Assembly (NCBI GenBank): GCA_002007465.1
Contig: LNAC01000272.1
Location: 1,576,527 to 1,640,526, forward strand
DNA: 64,000 bases
Direction of reading: 5' to 3'
Source of the DNA: Ailurus styani
Taxonomy: Eukaryota; Chordata; Mammalia; Carnivora; Ailuridae
The notes under the pieces: generated by a model
The model's database searches: none
The model's input: the letters and a program-made list of their open reading frames with translations, nothing else
Told to the model about the DNA's origin: nothing
Translations under genes and position numbers: made by a program
Shown here: positions 55,185-64,000 of the stretch, one piece after another
Layout: each line of letters starts with the position of its first letter
Numbering within the stretch: position 1 is the first letter of the stretch

Positions 55185-56250
55185 TACTTAAGAGATTGTT
55201 TTAATTGCAAAAGTGATAAAGAGGATGGCAACTCAGTAGACATTCTTGAGGATATAATCCCACCACCTCAAATGCCAGAAACCCAGTTTTACTTCCTGGA
55301 TCATCATCAGAGTCTCTCACTCCTATTCTTTCTTCACCTGCAATTGTATTTGAGTCCTTCACAGTCTTGCCATACCTCCACTGATACTGAGTGTGCAGGG
55401 ACAAGGAGAAAGGGATGTAATCCATCGAGTCAGAGTTGTTGCTCAGTCCTGGAGTGGAGTGGGGAATTGTGGGAAGCACTGTCTCTAGGTGGCTCTGATT
55501 CATGGTCCTCTGCACCCTCCCATCCCATCCATTTCCATGGAAAATTAAAAATTGTTTACAAAAACAAATTTGAGGGACAGGAGGAATGTTGACAACATTA
55601 GTCATAGATGTGTCTTCGCCATGTGGCTTTAATAGAACTACTGTGACAAAAACTTCCAAATAGTTTACCATAGAAAAAACCTGCACCAACTAAAAAACCG
55701 TTTTGTTTTGATTATCTGTGTTAAAATATTTAGAGAAAAGAAAAGATGTTTGGAACCCATAGAATTTCTGGCTGAAGCTGATAGTTTCAGGTGGAAGGCC
55801 GATGCAGAGGAGAGTTAAGGTCACATTATCGAGGGAGACGGTCATGTGTCTCCAACAAGGGTGAACCCCCTGGAGGATGGGAAAAGAGGACATGGGGGCA
55901 AAGGGTCACTGGGATCAAGCCTACAAAGTCCTTTGCAAGAAAGACTGTGGCAGAGTTCTAGAAGGGAGTCAATGTACCAGAGATAAAATGATTGAGAGTA
56001 GCCTCAGTGAGAGTCACCAAGACAAGGAAAAGACTACAGGTTGGTAGGTGGGGCAGGAAGGGGCCGGACCAGCGATGCTGAAGGCCAGTCTGCAAGTAAG
56101 TGTAGCCAGATATGCAAGCTCAAAGCTCAGAGAGGCATAAAAAGTGTGGAATAAACAGATTTTGTGGTGGGAGAAGGAAAACAGACCTGGCTAGAGACAG
56201 AGATAGAACCAACGTTTGAGACCAAGTACAAGAAAAAGAGTAAGATCTAA
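55185..56250. other. No recognised feature; 162-codon minus frame
   Basis: The minus frame at 55201-55689 is the longest that does not lie in a repeat I can name besides the GC-rich 32.4 kb block. It has no domain, signal or motif I recognise, and a plus frame overlaps it. 55.7-56.25 kb is purine-rich and unrecognised. Confidence 0.4.
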
Positions 56251-56252
56251 CC

Positions 56253-56908
56253 AGGAGTTGGCAGACTTTTGCTGTAAAGTCCACAGTTGGGGCTGTGAGA
56301 GCCCTGAGGCCTCTCTCACAAGTGCTCAGCTCTGCCATCCTGTGGCAATAGCAGCCGATGAATAAAGTTTTATTAGGACTCATCTCCCTACCCCCTCCCC
56401 TCTAAAACCCTCCATGTGTTTCCGGTGTCCATAGTCTCATGGTTTATCTCCCCCTCCGATTTTCCCCCTTCATTTTTCCCTTCCTTCTCCCAAAGTCCTC
56501 CATGTTATTCCTTATGCTCCACAAGTACTTGAAACTGTATGATGATTGACTTTCTCGGCTTGACTTACTTCACTCAGCATAATCTCCTCCAGTCCCGTCC
56601 ATGTTGATGCAAAAGTTGGGTATTCATCTTTTCTGATGGCTGAGTAATATTCCATTGTGTATATGGACCACATCTTCTTTATCCATTTGTCTGTTGAAGG
56701 GCATCTGGTCTCTTTCCACAGTTTGGCGATTGTGGACATTGCCCGGTGATGGGTATTAAGGAGGGGACAGATTGCATGGAGCACTGGGTGTTACACGCAA
56801 ACAATGAATCTTGGAACACTACATCGAAAACGAATGATGTACTGTTGGTGATTAACATAACATAAAAAAAGAACACAGCTACATCCATTTGTTGAATATT
56901 GTCTAGGG
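56253..56908. mobile_element. MER3-like hAT element, rearranged and split by L1
   Basis: 'ggagttggcagacttttgctgtaaag' to 'agctctgccatcctgtggcaatagcagcc' (56253-56357) is sense orientation. 'aataaagttttattagga' (56361-56378) plus 'gaacacagctacatccatttgttgaatattgtctaggg' (56871-56908) is the antisense of the part that should follow. The L1 sits exactly in the second, inverted piece. Family name from memory. Confidence 0.6.
56379..56869 (+). mobile_element. Carnivoran L1 3' end with inverted 5' piece
   Basis: 56379-56743 is antisense L1 ('cacttcactcagcataatctcctccagtcccgtccatg'-type, 'tgagtaatattccattgtgtatatggaccacatcttctttatccatttgtctgttgaagggcatctgg'). 56744-56869 is sense 3' UTR ('cggtgatgggtattaaggaggggacagattgcatggagcactgggtgttacacgcaaacaatgaatc') ending in A7. 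This is the head-to-head pattern left by twin priming. Confidence 0.93.
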
Positions 56909-57066
56909 CACTCCAATTTAACTTTCACATAGTTGTCACAGGTCATAAGATAACCTTCTTTCCTCCCCTCACCCCCTTCCAACCTTTTGAAAGTGTAGAA
57001 GATATTCTTAGCTCCCAAGGTTGTGCAAAGCCAGGCAGTGGGCAGGGTCCTGTTTTGCCAATTCTT

Positions 57067-57078
57067 AAAAAAAAAAAA

Positions 57079-57126
<48 letters not shown>

Positions 57127-57127
57127 A
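57067..57127. repeat. (GAAA)n microsatellite with A14 leader
   Basis: A14 followed by about 12 GAAA units. Phenylalanine/serine/leucine-rich and lysine/glutamate-rich frames over it are artefacts. Confidence 0.97.
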
Positions 57128-57149
57128 AAGGAAATGATTCCAATTGCCA

Positions 57150-57297
57150 ACTCACTAATTTGGGAGCTTTCTTGAAGCCCGATGGCACATCAGGCCACCT
57201 CTGTCTCCTTCCCATCTTAGTTATCTGCTTTTCTTTCGGACAGTGCTGGGAACATAGGGCAGGCTCAGTAGATGAGGGCTGATTGAGTGAAGGAGTG
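57150..57297 (+). mobile_element. L2 3' end fragment
   Basis: 'ggacagtgctgggaacatagggcaggctcagtagatgagggctgattgagtgaaggag' matches the L2 terminus (agtgcctggcacatagtaggcgctcaataaatatttgttgaatgaatga). Confidence 0.55.
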
Positions 57298-57299
57298 GT

Positions 57300-59880
57300 T
57301 GCCACATAGTCAGTGGGAAATAAATAGACTTCGGGGAACAGAAGATGTTCATGGCAGCTGTGCCATAGGTGCCCACGTTTCTAGAATTGTAAGAAATCAC
57401 CTGCTAGGGAAAGTCACCAGAAAGGGTATTTCCTGGTTAGTGTGCCCTGATTTTTTTCCTTCAAATCAGGGATTCTGAATGTTGTCAGTTTGGACAGGGT
57501 ATCATTTGCCTGTGACTACACAGCTGTGGTTATTATTGGAGCCAGTTCTTGGCCGTGGTTTGCTTTGTTAAGTGTTTTCTCTGCAATGTGGCTGGACAAG
57601 AACCAGAATACAAGACGTTTCAGTGGTCAGAGGACATGCTTGAGGATGCTGTGGGTATTGAGGGCCATTTGGGGATGCGGTAAGGTCATTAAGAATCAAG
57701 AGTTATGATCACTGAGGAATTATGGTGCCTTATTCATCTTTTAATCCAAGATGAGACAAAGAGAAAAACAAAAAAGCCTTGCTTTTTAGCCAGATTTGGT
57801 GAGCAAGAGCAAAAATAACTCCCTTCACTTGGTCGCTTGGTCTGTGTTGTTATATAAACACCTTCACTGGTAGGAAACCAATGTGAATTTTCCTTCTGGT
57901 TCTTGTCTTAAAACAAAACACAACAAAACAAAACGAAGGACAAAGGTAGTGTCTAATTCTGTCACAGGTGAATGGGGGTGTGAATGTGTGGGGGGAAAAG
58001 GATTAAATGAGGCCAGATAAAAGTCAAGGGTTTCAGGGGGCAGGAGCAATGGGGAACTGAGGGGCCTGTCTGAGGAAAGGGCCACGTGTCTCCATTTGGA
58101 TGACACATGTCTGGGTGACACAGTGTTTACCTTGTGATCCTGGCCCGAGATCCTCCCCTTCTTGCAGGGGAGTTCTCGAGCTAGATTCGGGGTCAGGTAG
58201 GATGAGTTTCTGCACAGGGGTGAAGCGACATCAGCCTGCCCTGGCTTCAGCTCACTGGGATCTAGACAGGCCAACACACTTGTTTATTCAATCCTCATGG
58301 GGCTGAATCATAATTGCACATATGGTCACCAAAATCTGTTCCCCTTTCAAAGTGCTCACTGTGTGGCTGGAACTATGGTGGGATTTTGCAGATTGGCACT
58401 TGGGCAACTGCTTTTTCCTGCCGAAGTGTCAGAGCATTGAAGATCAGCTCCTAATCCTTCCTTGGCCCGTGACTTCCAGAGTTATTACAAACCGTAACTG
58501 CACAATGGAGGAGCAGGCTGTTCATGTGGCGGCAACATTTTCTTTACAAGTTGTGCAGAACGTCAGGAGGGAAACTTTATTTTGCATCTTTATGGGCAAC
58601 ATAAAGAATGTTTTGTAAATATCTTAAAATAAAACAAAACAAAACAAAAAAAAACACCACTAACTCCAGCTAAAAACACATACACACACACCAACTCTTA
58701 AGAAGCTTATTTTTACTAATCACAAACATCAGGTATCTAGTGATGGAGCAATTTTCTGGCAAGAAATGCTGTCAGACAAGTCTGGAAGGGCTTTACAAAT
58801 GTTGACTAGCTCATGGACCACAGCCCATACCCAACTTTTACAGAATGTTAGGTGTGGAGCCATTTCACATGCTCTTCGGGACTGCCTTGTGCTGCAATAA
58901 AACCTGGGAACGAAACGGCCAGAGCATAATTTGAGTCTAAATAGGAAAGGGGACCATATGCGGGGAAATGTTGCTAGAAAGAAACTGAACATTCGATAAA
59001 TGTTAATAATGGTTCAAAGGATATTTAGCTTCTCTCTTGGTTGACCTAGAATACAGTGAGATGATCCATGCGCTTGGAGCACAACCAAATACCACAGAAG
59101 AGACTGCGTTTTGTAGCTCCAGGAATTGGGGGGTGTTTTCGGTGCATTGCAGGCATGCAGCATTGGCTAGTCCACGCTGGAAGGCCAGGCCCAGGACAGG
59201 TTGCCCTGCCTCAGCATTGGAGATCCATGAGGTATCACCTCAGCTACTGAGTTACCATGACAAATCACTGCACCTCCTGGAATCACTGAGTCAGCACCGG
59301 AGAGGTCCTGAGAGGTCACCTCGCCTCAAATCCCTCCAGAGAAGTGTTCCTCTTTAAAGACAACCATCACTTTTGTCTCTCCACATTTGATCAAGTATTT
59401 TCAGGGGCTGGAGGCTCATTACCAATGAAGCTCTTTTGTTGGATACTTCTCAGAATAACTTTTTTTTTTGAGCTTCCTTACAATTTCTGCTATTTCCTTT
59501 GTTTACCTTCTGAAGCCTAGCAAAGCAAGTCAGATATCTAATCCCCATGACAGCACCTTAGGTCCTTAAAGACAGCTCTTATGCCAGCTCTGGGTCTTCC
59601 AATTAGTAAGAAGAAAACACGGAGTGGCAAGGCTCAGGAAAGTCCAAGCATTGGTAATCACAATGACTGTGACCTATGACCTCACAGTTCTTGGGTAAGC
59701 TCTAGAGCAACAGCTGTGTCACCAGCTCTAGTGACAATGTGTCTCTTCCCTTCCAGCATTTTCACCTCTTAATTCATTGTATGATTGCACCGGATGGCCC
59801 ACTGATACCTCTGATTCTGTATCTGAACTGTATGTAGATTTGCCTTTGCTCTCCCATGTTCCTGCTATCCCTTATCTTGG
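57300..59880. other. No recognised feature
   Basis: About 2.6 kb of unique-looking DNA with short AAAAC-rich runs at 57909-57933 and 58628-58660. Frames of 98 to 137 codons (58322-58618 plus, 57864-58277 minus) have no recognisable product. Confidence 0.4.
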
Positions 59881-59881
59881 C

Positions 59882-60298
59882 TGTATTAGTTTCCTGGATG
59901 CCATAACAAAGTACCACAGACTGGAGGAGAGGGCTGGCTCAAAAAACAGGAATTACTGTCTCACAATCTGGAGGCTGGAAGTCTCAGATCAAGGTGTTGG
60001 CAGGGCTGGCTCCCTCTAAGGGCTGCGAGGGAAGGATCTGCTGCAGGCCTCTCCTTGGCTTGTGCCTGGCTGTCTTCTCCCCAAGCCTTGTCTTTCCTCT
60101 TTGTGCGTATATGTCCAAACTTCCTTTTCTTCTAGGGACACCAGTTACATTGAATGAGGGCCCACCTTAATGACCTCCTTTTGAATTAGTTGCCTTTCTA
60201 GGATTGTATCTCCAAATACAGTCCTATTCTGAGGTTCCGGGGGTTAAGACTTCAACCTATGAGTCTAGGGGAAGGGACATAACCCATCCCATGACAGC
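59882..60298 (-). mobile_element. Solo LTR, antisense (MLT1/MaLR-like), near full length
   Basis: 'gtattagtttcctggatgccataacaaagtaccacagactgg', 'tctggaggctggaagtctcagatcaaggtgttggcagggctgg', 'gggacaccagttacattgaatgagggcccaccttaatgacctcc', 'tctccaaatacagtcctattctgaggttccgggggttaagacttcaacc' follow the antisense consensus closely. Confidence 0.93.
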
Positions 60299-60424
60299 CA
60301 CCAACTTCTCTCATCTGGGTGACTTGGGATTGCCTTGAAACTGGAATCACCATGTCAACTTTGTGTTCCTCAATCCCACTTCCTCAGCAGAAATGGTTCT
60401 CCTGAACTAAGCACTGTATCACAC

Positions 60425-61130
60425 CATTCCCCAACTTAGTCCTTCAATAGCTGTCAATGCAATTAGAATCCAAACTCCTAGAAGATATACAGGCCACTGA
60501 CAATTCAGTGCCTTCCTAACTTGGTCAGTTTCACTAAATATCTCCTTGTCCGCCATGTTCCAGCCGCATCAATCTTTGAGCACCGATACATGCCAACCTT
60601 TTTTGTCCTCTGGGCATCTTCCTCCACTTGGAACATTTGCTCCCCCTTCCATAGCCAGATCCTTCTGATTCTTAGCTCTCAGCTTATATATCGCTCAGGG
60701 AAGAGTTTCTGGGCCCACCTTTCTGGAGAAAGTGTCCCTTTTCTCTAGCTCACAACTTTTAGAATAACTGGTAATTATTTTTCTTTTACTGTTTTTTTTT
60801 TCTACTACTAGAAGGCAGAATCTGAGAGTCACTTACTGTTGTATTTTTTTTAAAGATTTTATTTATTTATTTCACAGAGGGAGAGAGATCACAAGGAGGC
60901 AGAGAGGCAGGCAGAGAGAGGGGGAAGCAGGCTCCCCGCTGAGTAGGGAGCCCGATGTGGGCCTTGATCCCAGGACCCTGAGATCATGACCTGAGCCAAA
61001 AGCAGAGGCTTTAACCCACTGAGACACCCAGGCACCCTTACTGTTGTATTTTTTGTACCTAATACAGTACCAGGTACTGCAGGCACCTAGTACCAGGCGC
61101 CTAGTAGGCACTCAAGTAATATTGAATATT
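60425..61130 (+). mobile_element. L2 3' region split by a CanSINE
   Basis: 'aatccaaactcctagaagatatacagg', 'ttggaacatttgctccc', 'ccttctgattcttagctctcagcttatatatc', 'ctagaaggcagaatctgagag' and, after the CanSINE, 'acctaatacagtaccaggtactgcaggcacctagtaccagg', 'gtaggcactcaagtaatattgaat' track the L2 3' end. Confidence 0.72.
60850..61036 (-). mobile_element. CanSINE, young, inserted in L2
   Basis: Tail 'taaagattttatttatttatttcacagaggg' at left, head complement 'aacccactgagacacccaggcac' at right. A perfect 18-bp target duplication cttactgttgtatttttt lies at 60832-60849 and 61037-61054. Confidence 0.97.
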
Positions 61131-61339
61131 TTTAGGATCCCTAACACGATGTTAACTGTTAGTGATATTGGAAGCCCCATCTGGTTCCTGACTTCAAGAG
61201 GCCTGCCTTTAATTTCCCAGCATTTATTTATATATTAAACATGCTATTTATTTCAGGGTTTTGATAGAGCTCTCCCACAGACACTGATGGTTCCCTAACT
61301 AGCATATTTATTTATTTTTAATAAAACTATGATTTTTTT

Positions 61340-61705
61340 TTTGTTTCGGTAACCCACACAGCTCCACATGGCCATATTTGCTTTGGAACCTCACTCCCAT
61401 TACCAGCAACTGGTCTAAGAATGAGCTTGAGATGAAATTCTGGCCATTGAAACAAAGTCTTCTAGAAAGGTTCCCTGTTCTACACACAGCAAGAGAAAAC
61501 AGTCCTTCTAGGGCACAGTGCTATTTTTACAGAGTAACTTTATGACTGTCAGGTGAGCTGTCAAGGAGAATGCTAATACCATGAGGATGTCAGAGTGGAA
61601 ACCTGGAGAGAAACTGCATCCTTGATGATTCGGAGCTACTTCAGTCACTGTCTCGGGAGGCATCTTACCTCAAGACTTCTTATGGTTTAGGTCATTGATC
61701 TAGAG
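61340..61705 (+). mobile_element. Ancient LTR-like repeat
   Basis: 'gagatgaaattctggccattgaaacaaagtcttctagaaagg', 'gagctgtcaaggag', 'ccatgaggatgtcagagtggaaacctggagagaaactgcatccttgatgattcggagctacttcag' and 'cttacctcaagacttcttatgg' follow the same LTR-like consensus as the 53.56 kb copy. Confidence 0.5.
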
Positions 61706-61770
61706 ATGGCTGATATGTACAGTTTAAGCCTTTTTCCTGCTATATTGATTATTATTTTATTGACAATTTC

Positions 61771-62186
61771 TTCTTTTTGAAAAAGATTTATTTATTTTAG
61801 AAAGAGACAGGGAGCATGTGCATGGGGGAGGGCAGAGGGAGAGAAAGAATCCTGAAGCATATTCCCCATTGAGCATGGAACCTGATGCGGGGCTCAATTT
61901 CACGACCTGAGATCATGACCTGAGCCAAAACTAAGAGTCAGTTGCTTTTTTTTTTTTTAAAGATTTTATTTATTTATTTGACAGAGAAACAGAGATCACA
62001 AGTAGACAGAGAGGCAGGCAGAGAGAGAGGAGGAAGCAGGCTCCCTGCCGAGCAGAGAGCCCGATATGGGCCTCGATCCCAGGACCCTGAGATCATGACC
62101 TGAGCCGAAGGCAGGGGCTTTAACCCACTGAGCCACCCAGGCGCCCAAGAGTCAGTTGCTTAACTGACTGAGCCACCCAGGTGCCC
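61771..62186 (-). mobile_element. Older CanSINE split by a younger CanSINE
   Basis: Left part 61771-61947: 'gaaaaagatttatttattttagaaagagacagggag' to 'gagccaaaactaagagtcagttgctt'. Right part 62147-62186: repeats 'aagagtcagttgctt' then 'aactgactgagccacccaggtgccc'. Removing the insert restores one continuous older CanSINE. Confidence 0.95.
61948..62146 (-). mobile_element. CanSINE, young, nested
   Basis: Complete reverse copy with the 'atcacaagtagacagagaggcaggcagag' linker and 'cactgagccacccaggcgccc' head. A perfect 15-bp duplication aagagtcagttgctt lies at 61933-61947 and 62147-62161, within the older SINE. Confidence 0.98.
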
Positions 62187-62289
62187 TGACGTTTTCGTTT
62201 ATGTGTAATTTACTAAGGTGATTTTTTTGTTTGTGCTTTTTATTTTTCTCCTCAGGAATAGCTTCAGACATTTTTCTTCATCATTTTTT

Positions 62290-62479
62290 AAAGGATTTTA
62301 TTTATTTATTTGACAGAGAGAGAGAGAGAGATCACAAGTAGGCAGAGAGCAGGCAGAGACAGGGAGAAGCAAGCTCCCTGCTGAGCATGGAGCCCGATGC
62401 AGGCCTCGATCCCAGGACCCTGAGATCATGACCTGAGCGGAAGGCAGAGGCTTTAACCCACTGAGCCACCCAGGCGCCC
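62290..62479 (-). mobile_element. CanSINE, young
   Basis: Complete reverse copy with 'atcacaagtaggcagagagcagg'. Flanks tcttcatcat at 62275-62284 and 62480-62489 match exactly, extending to about 15 bases with one mismatch. Confidence 0.97.
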
Positions 62480-62499
62480 TCTTCATCATCTTTTGAGCC

Positions 62500-63240
62500 C
62501 GAGGTATGATTTTCCTTTTTTACTCTGTTACTGTGGCAAATACCTTCCATATATTTCCTAAGATTGGAACACCTTTGCCTTCCTGGGATATGCCGAGCTT
62601 GGTTGTGAGGTAGTATTCACTTTAATACAGGACTCAAATAATCATTACATATTTTTTTTGCAATATGCGCATCTGTTTTCAAAAGTAACATATCTGTAGT
62701 TCTTTTTTTTTTTTTTCTTTTTTGGTTCTGTCTTTGTTTGTTTTACCTAGTTGGCTATGCTGATTTCATATGATAAATTAGGAAGTTTTTCACATTTCCC
62801 TATGCCCTGGAACAGGCTTTTAAAAATGCAATTTTCTTTTTCCTAAGGACTTAGGAAATTTTTTTCTGTAAACAGTCTGAGTAGATCTTTTAGTGCCTTT
62901 TCAGAAGTATATTTTACTAGCTTTTCAGTTTTTTGGTATGACTTTGAGTCGATTTGAGTTTTCCCATTCTTCCTGAGTTGATTTTGGTAATTAATGTATT
63001 CCTGGGAGTTAATTTAATTTACCTATGTTTTCAGAAGCATTTCATAAGTGTGAGCACAATATCCTCATATCATATTTAGATCTCCTTTGTACCTATAGAT
63101 GTTTAATTATCTTTATTCTTAAGGTTGCATACTTGTGCTTTCTGTAGCTTTAAAAAGTGAGATTTACCAGAATTTGCCCAATTTATCACTTTTAGAAACT
63201 TTGATTTTGATCAAGTCTACTGGGATTTTTGTCTGTTTAA
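62500..63240 (-). mobile_element. Old L1 ORF2 fragment, antisense
   Basis: T-rich antisense ORF2-like sequence: 'tttcacatttccctatgccctggaacagg', 'cagaagtatattttactagcttttcag', 'tcctgagttgattttggtaattaatgtattcc', 'gaaactttgattttgatcaagtctactgggatttttg'. Strongly decayed. Confidence 0.6.
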
Positions 63241-63254
63241 ATTATATTAATATC

Positions 63255-63312
63255 CATCTTCCTTCCTTCCTTTCTCCCTCCCCTCCCCTTCTCTCCCTGC
63301 CTCCCTCCTGCA
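63255..63312. repeat. Pyrimidine tract
   Basis: CCTT/CCCT-rich run of nearly 60 bases with very few purines, ending 'ctcctgcag'. That end resembles a polypyrimidine tract and 3' splice site, but no supportable exon follows. Confidence 0.85.
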
Positions 63313-63665
63313 GTGGGGGACCACAATGAAGACGAATTCAGGAGTTGCCTGGGAAGCACTCAGAGTTGGGGCTTTGAGGCAGCCTGGGCCTTCTTTGTGT
63401 TGCGATTCTTTCCTAAAACCTCAATTTCACTTACTTTCTGATTTTCTTTCTACTCAACAGGCATTCCTTTCCAACCTCCATCACTGGTCCCTCCACCTGG
63501 TCCTGACTCTGAGTGTTGCTGTGTCCCGGGGTCCCATCACAGACCTCTTTCCTTTATCCTCATGAGCTCTCTGGGCCATCTCATCTAGAGAGTCTGAGTG
63601 AACAATGGTCTGGGTGCGGGGGCTGGATCTCACGTGCTTAGATCCTCATCCCCACTCCGGTGTTC
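63313..63665. other. No recognised feature
   Basis: A 79-codon plus frame (63326-63565) starts at 'atgaag' just after the pyrimidine tract. I do not recognise the product and call no gene. Confidence 0.4.
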
Positions 63666-63669
63666 CACA

Positions 63670-63845
63670 ACCTTGAACCAGGGGAAACTTAAATGTCTCT
63701 GTTCTTCAAATTTCGGAAGAAATTGTAATGGCACCTAGTTCAGAGAACTGTTGTGAACATGAATTGAGGTGAAACATTAAAAAAGCCCATAGAACAATGG
63801 GATATAGTTAAGTGCTCTATAAATATTAGTTATTATTATCAGTAT
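63670..63845 (+). mobile_element. MIR element
   Basis: 'ttaaatgtctctgttcttcaaatttcgg', 'gaactgttgtgaacatgaattgaggtg', 'agttaagtgctctataaatattagttattattatc' follow the MIR 3' half (ggttgttgtgaggattaaatgag ... agtaagtgctcaataaatgttagctattattat). Confidence 0.78.
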
Positions 63846-64000
63846 TCACCTCCATGCTTTCAACATCATGAGTAAGCTGATGAGCTTCCTCTGGACTCCA
63901 ACCACTCAGGGGAAACATCCTGGGTGAGACGTTTACTTCTCTTGTCCACTGAAGTCTCTCCAGCACCTCAGAAGTCTTTGGTAATGGGAGGTGCTCAGTA

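Noticed and set aside
56791..57305. Frames with FFLSFFLS or KKERKKERKKE repeats
   Set aside because: Artefacts of the (GAAA)n microsatellite.
63255..63565. Polypyrimidine tract plus 'ctgcag' followed by an open frame, as a possible 3' splice site and exon
   Set aside because: The tract is a simple CCTT repeat and the downstream frame has no recognisable product or matching 5' splice partner.
1..64000. CRISPR arrays, operons, phage or plasmid modules, defence systems
   Set aside because: The window is mammalian nuclear DNA by its CanSINE, MIR, L2, L1 and LTR content; no regularly spaced repeats or prokaryotic gene organisation exist.

Overview
This is ordinary nuclear, non-coding DNA from a carnivoran mammal. 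I find no protein-coding gene, rRNA, standalone tRNA, CRISPR array or bacterial-style operon I can support. The strongest taxonomic signal is a set of about 13 lysine-tRNA-derived CanSINE copies on both strands. They carry the head 'gcctgggtggctcagtggg', a (CT)n/(GA)n linker and an A-rich tail ending in AATAAAATCTT-like sequence. The younger copies carry the linker 'acaagtaggcagagaggcag', which I associate with mustelids (ferret, mink, otter, badger). That family-level call comes from memory of the subfamily; Caniformia is safer. Carnivoran L1 3' ends at 33.4, 51.4 and 56.4-56.9 kb agree.

Layout: 0-5 kb has a MER5A, an antisense L1 ORF2 block and two CanSINEs. 5-13 kb has MIR/L2 remnants, an L1M 3' end split by an (AC)n run, and short L1M pieces. 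12.8-16 kb has three MaLR-type solo LTRs; two of them in opposite orientation create the longest ORF in the window (273 codons, spurious). 17.8-18.1 kb is a compound AT/TG/CA satellite. 20.4-21.6 kb is the 3' half of a decayed hAT (Charlie-type) DNA transposon on the minus strand, interrupted by an unidentified 322-bp insert. 22.6-38.3 kb alternates CanSINE, L1M, L2, MIR, LTR, two MER20 copies and a second MER5, and holds a 391-bp NTG-triplet repeat at 30 kb. 38-50 kb is repeat-poor except for solo LTRs and one L1M 3' end; it holds a single N inside a short direct duplication, probably an assembly join. 50.7-57 kb has nested insertions (L1 in L1, an inverted L1 in a MER3-like element) and four CanSINEs or SINE-like tails. 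59.9-63.3 kb has a solo LTR, an L2 split by a CanSINE, a CanSINE inside a CanSINE, and old L1 ORF2 sequence.

The elements do not work together as a system. The window is a fossil record of successive insertions: L2/MIR first, then MER/hAT and L1M/LTR, then carnivoran L1 and CanSINE. Most supplied reading frames are chance openings, often inside LTRs, SINEs and simple repeats. Family names are by eye and approximate; RepeatMasker with a carnivore library would settle them. I did not find a new biological system. The most useful second looks are the triplet repeat, the 322-bp insert in the hAT element, the tail-only 31-bp insertion, the inverted L1 copies and the N-flanked duplication.
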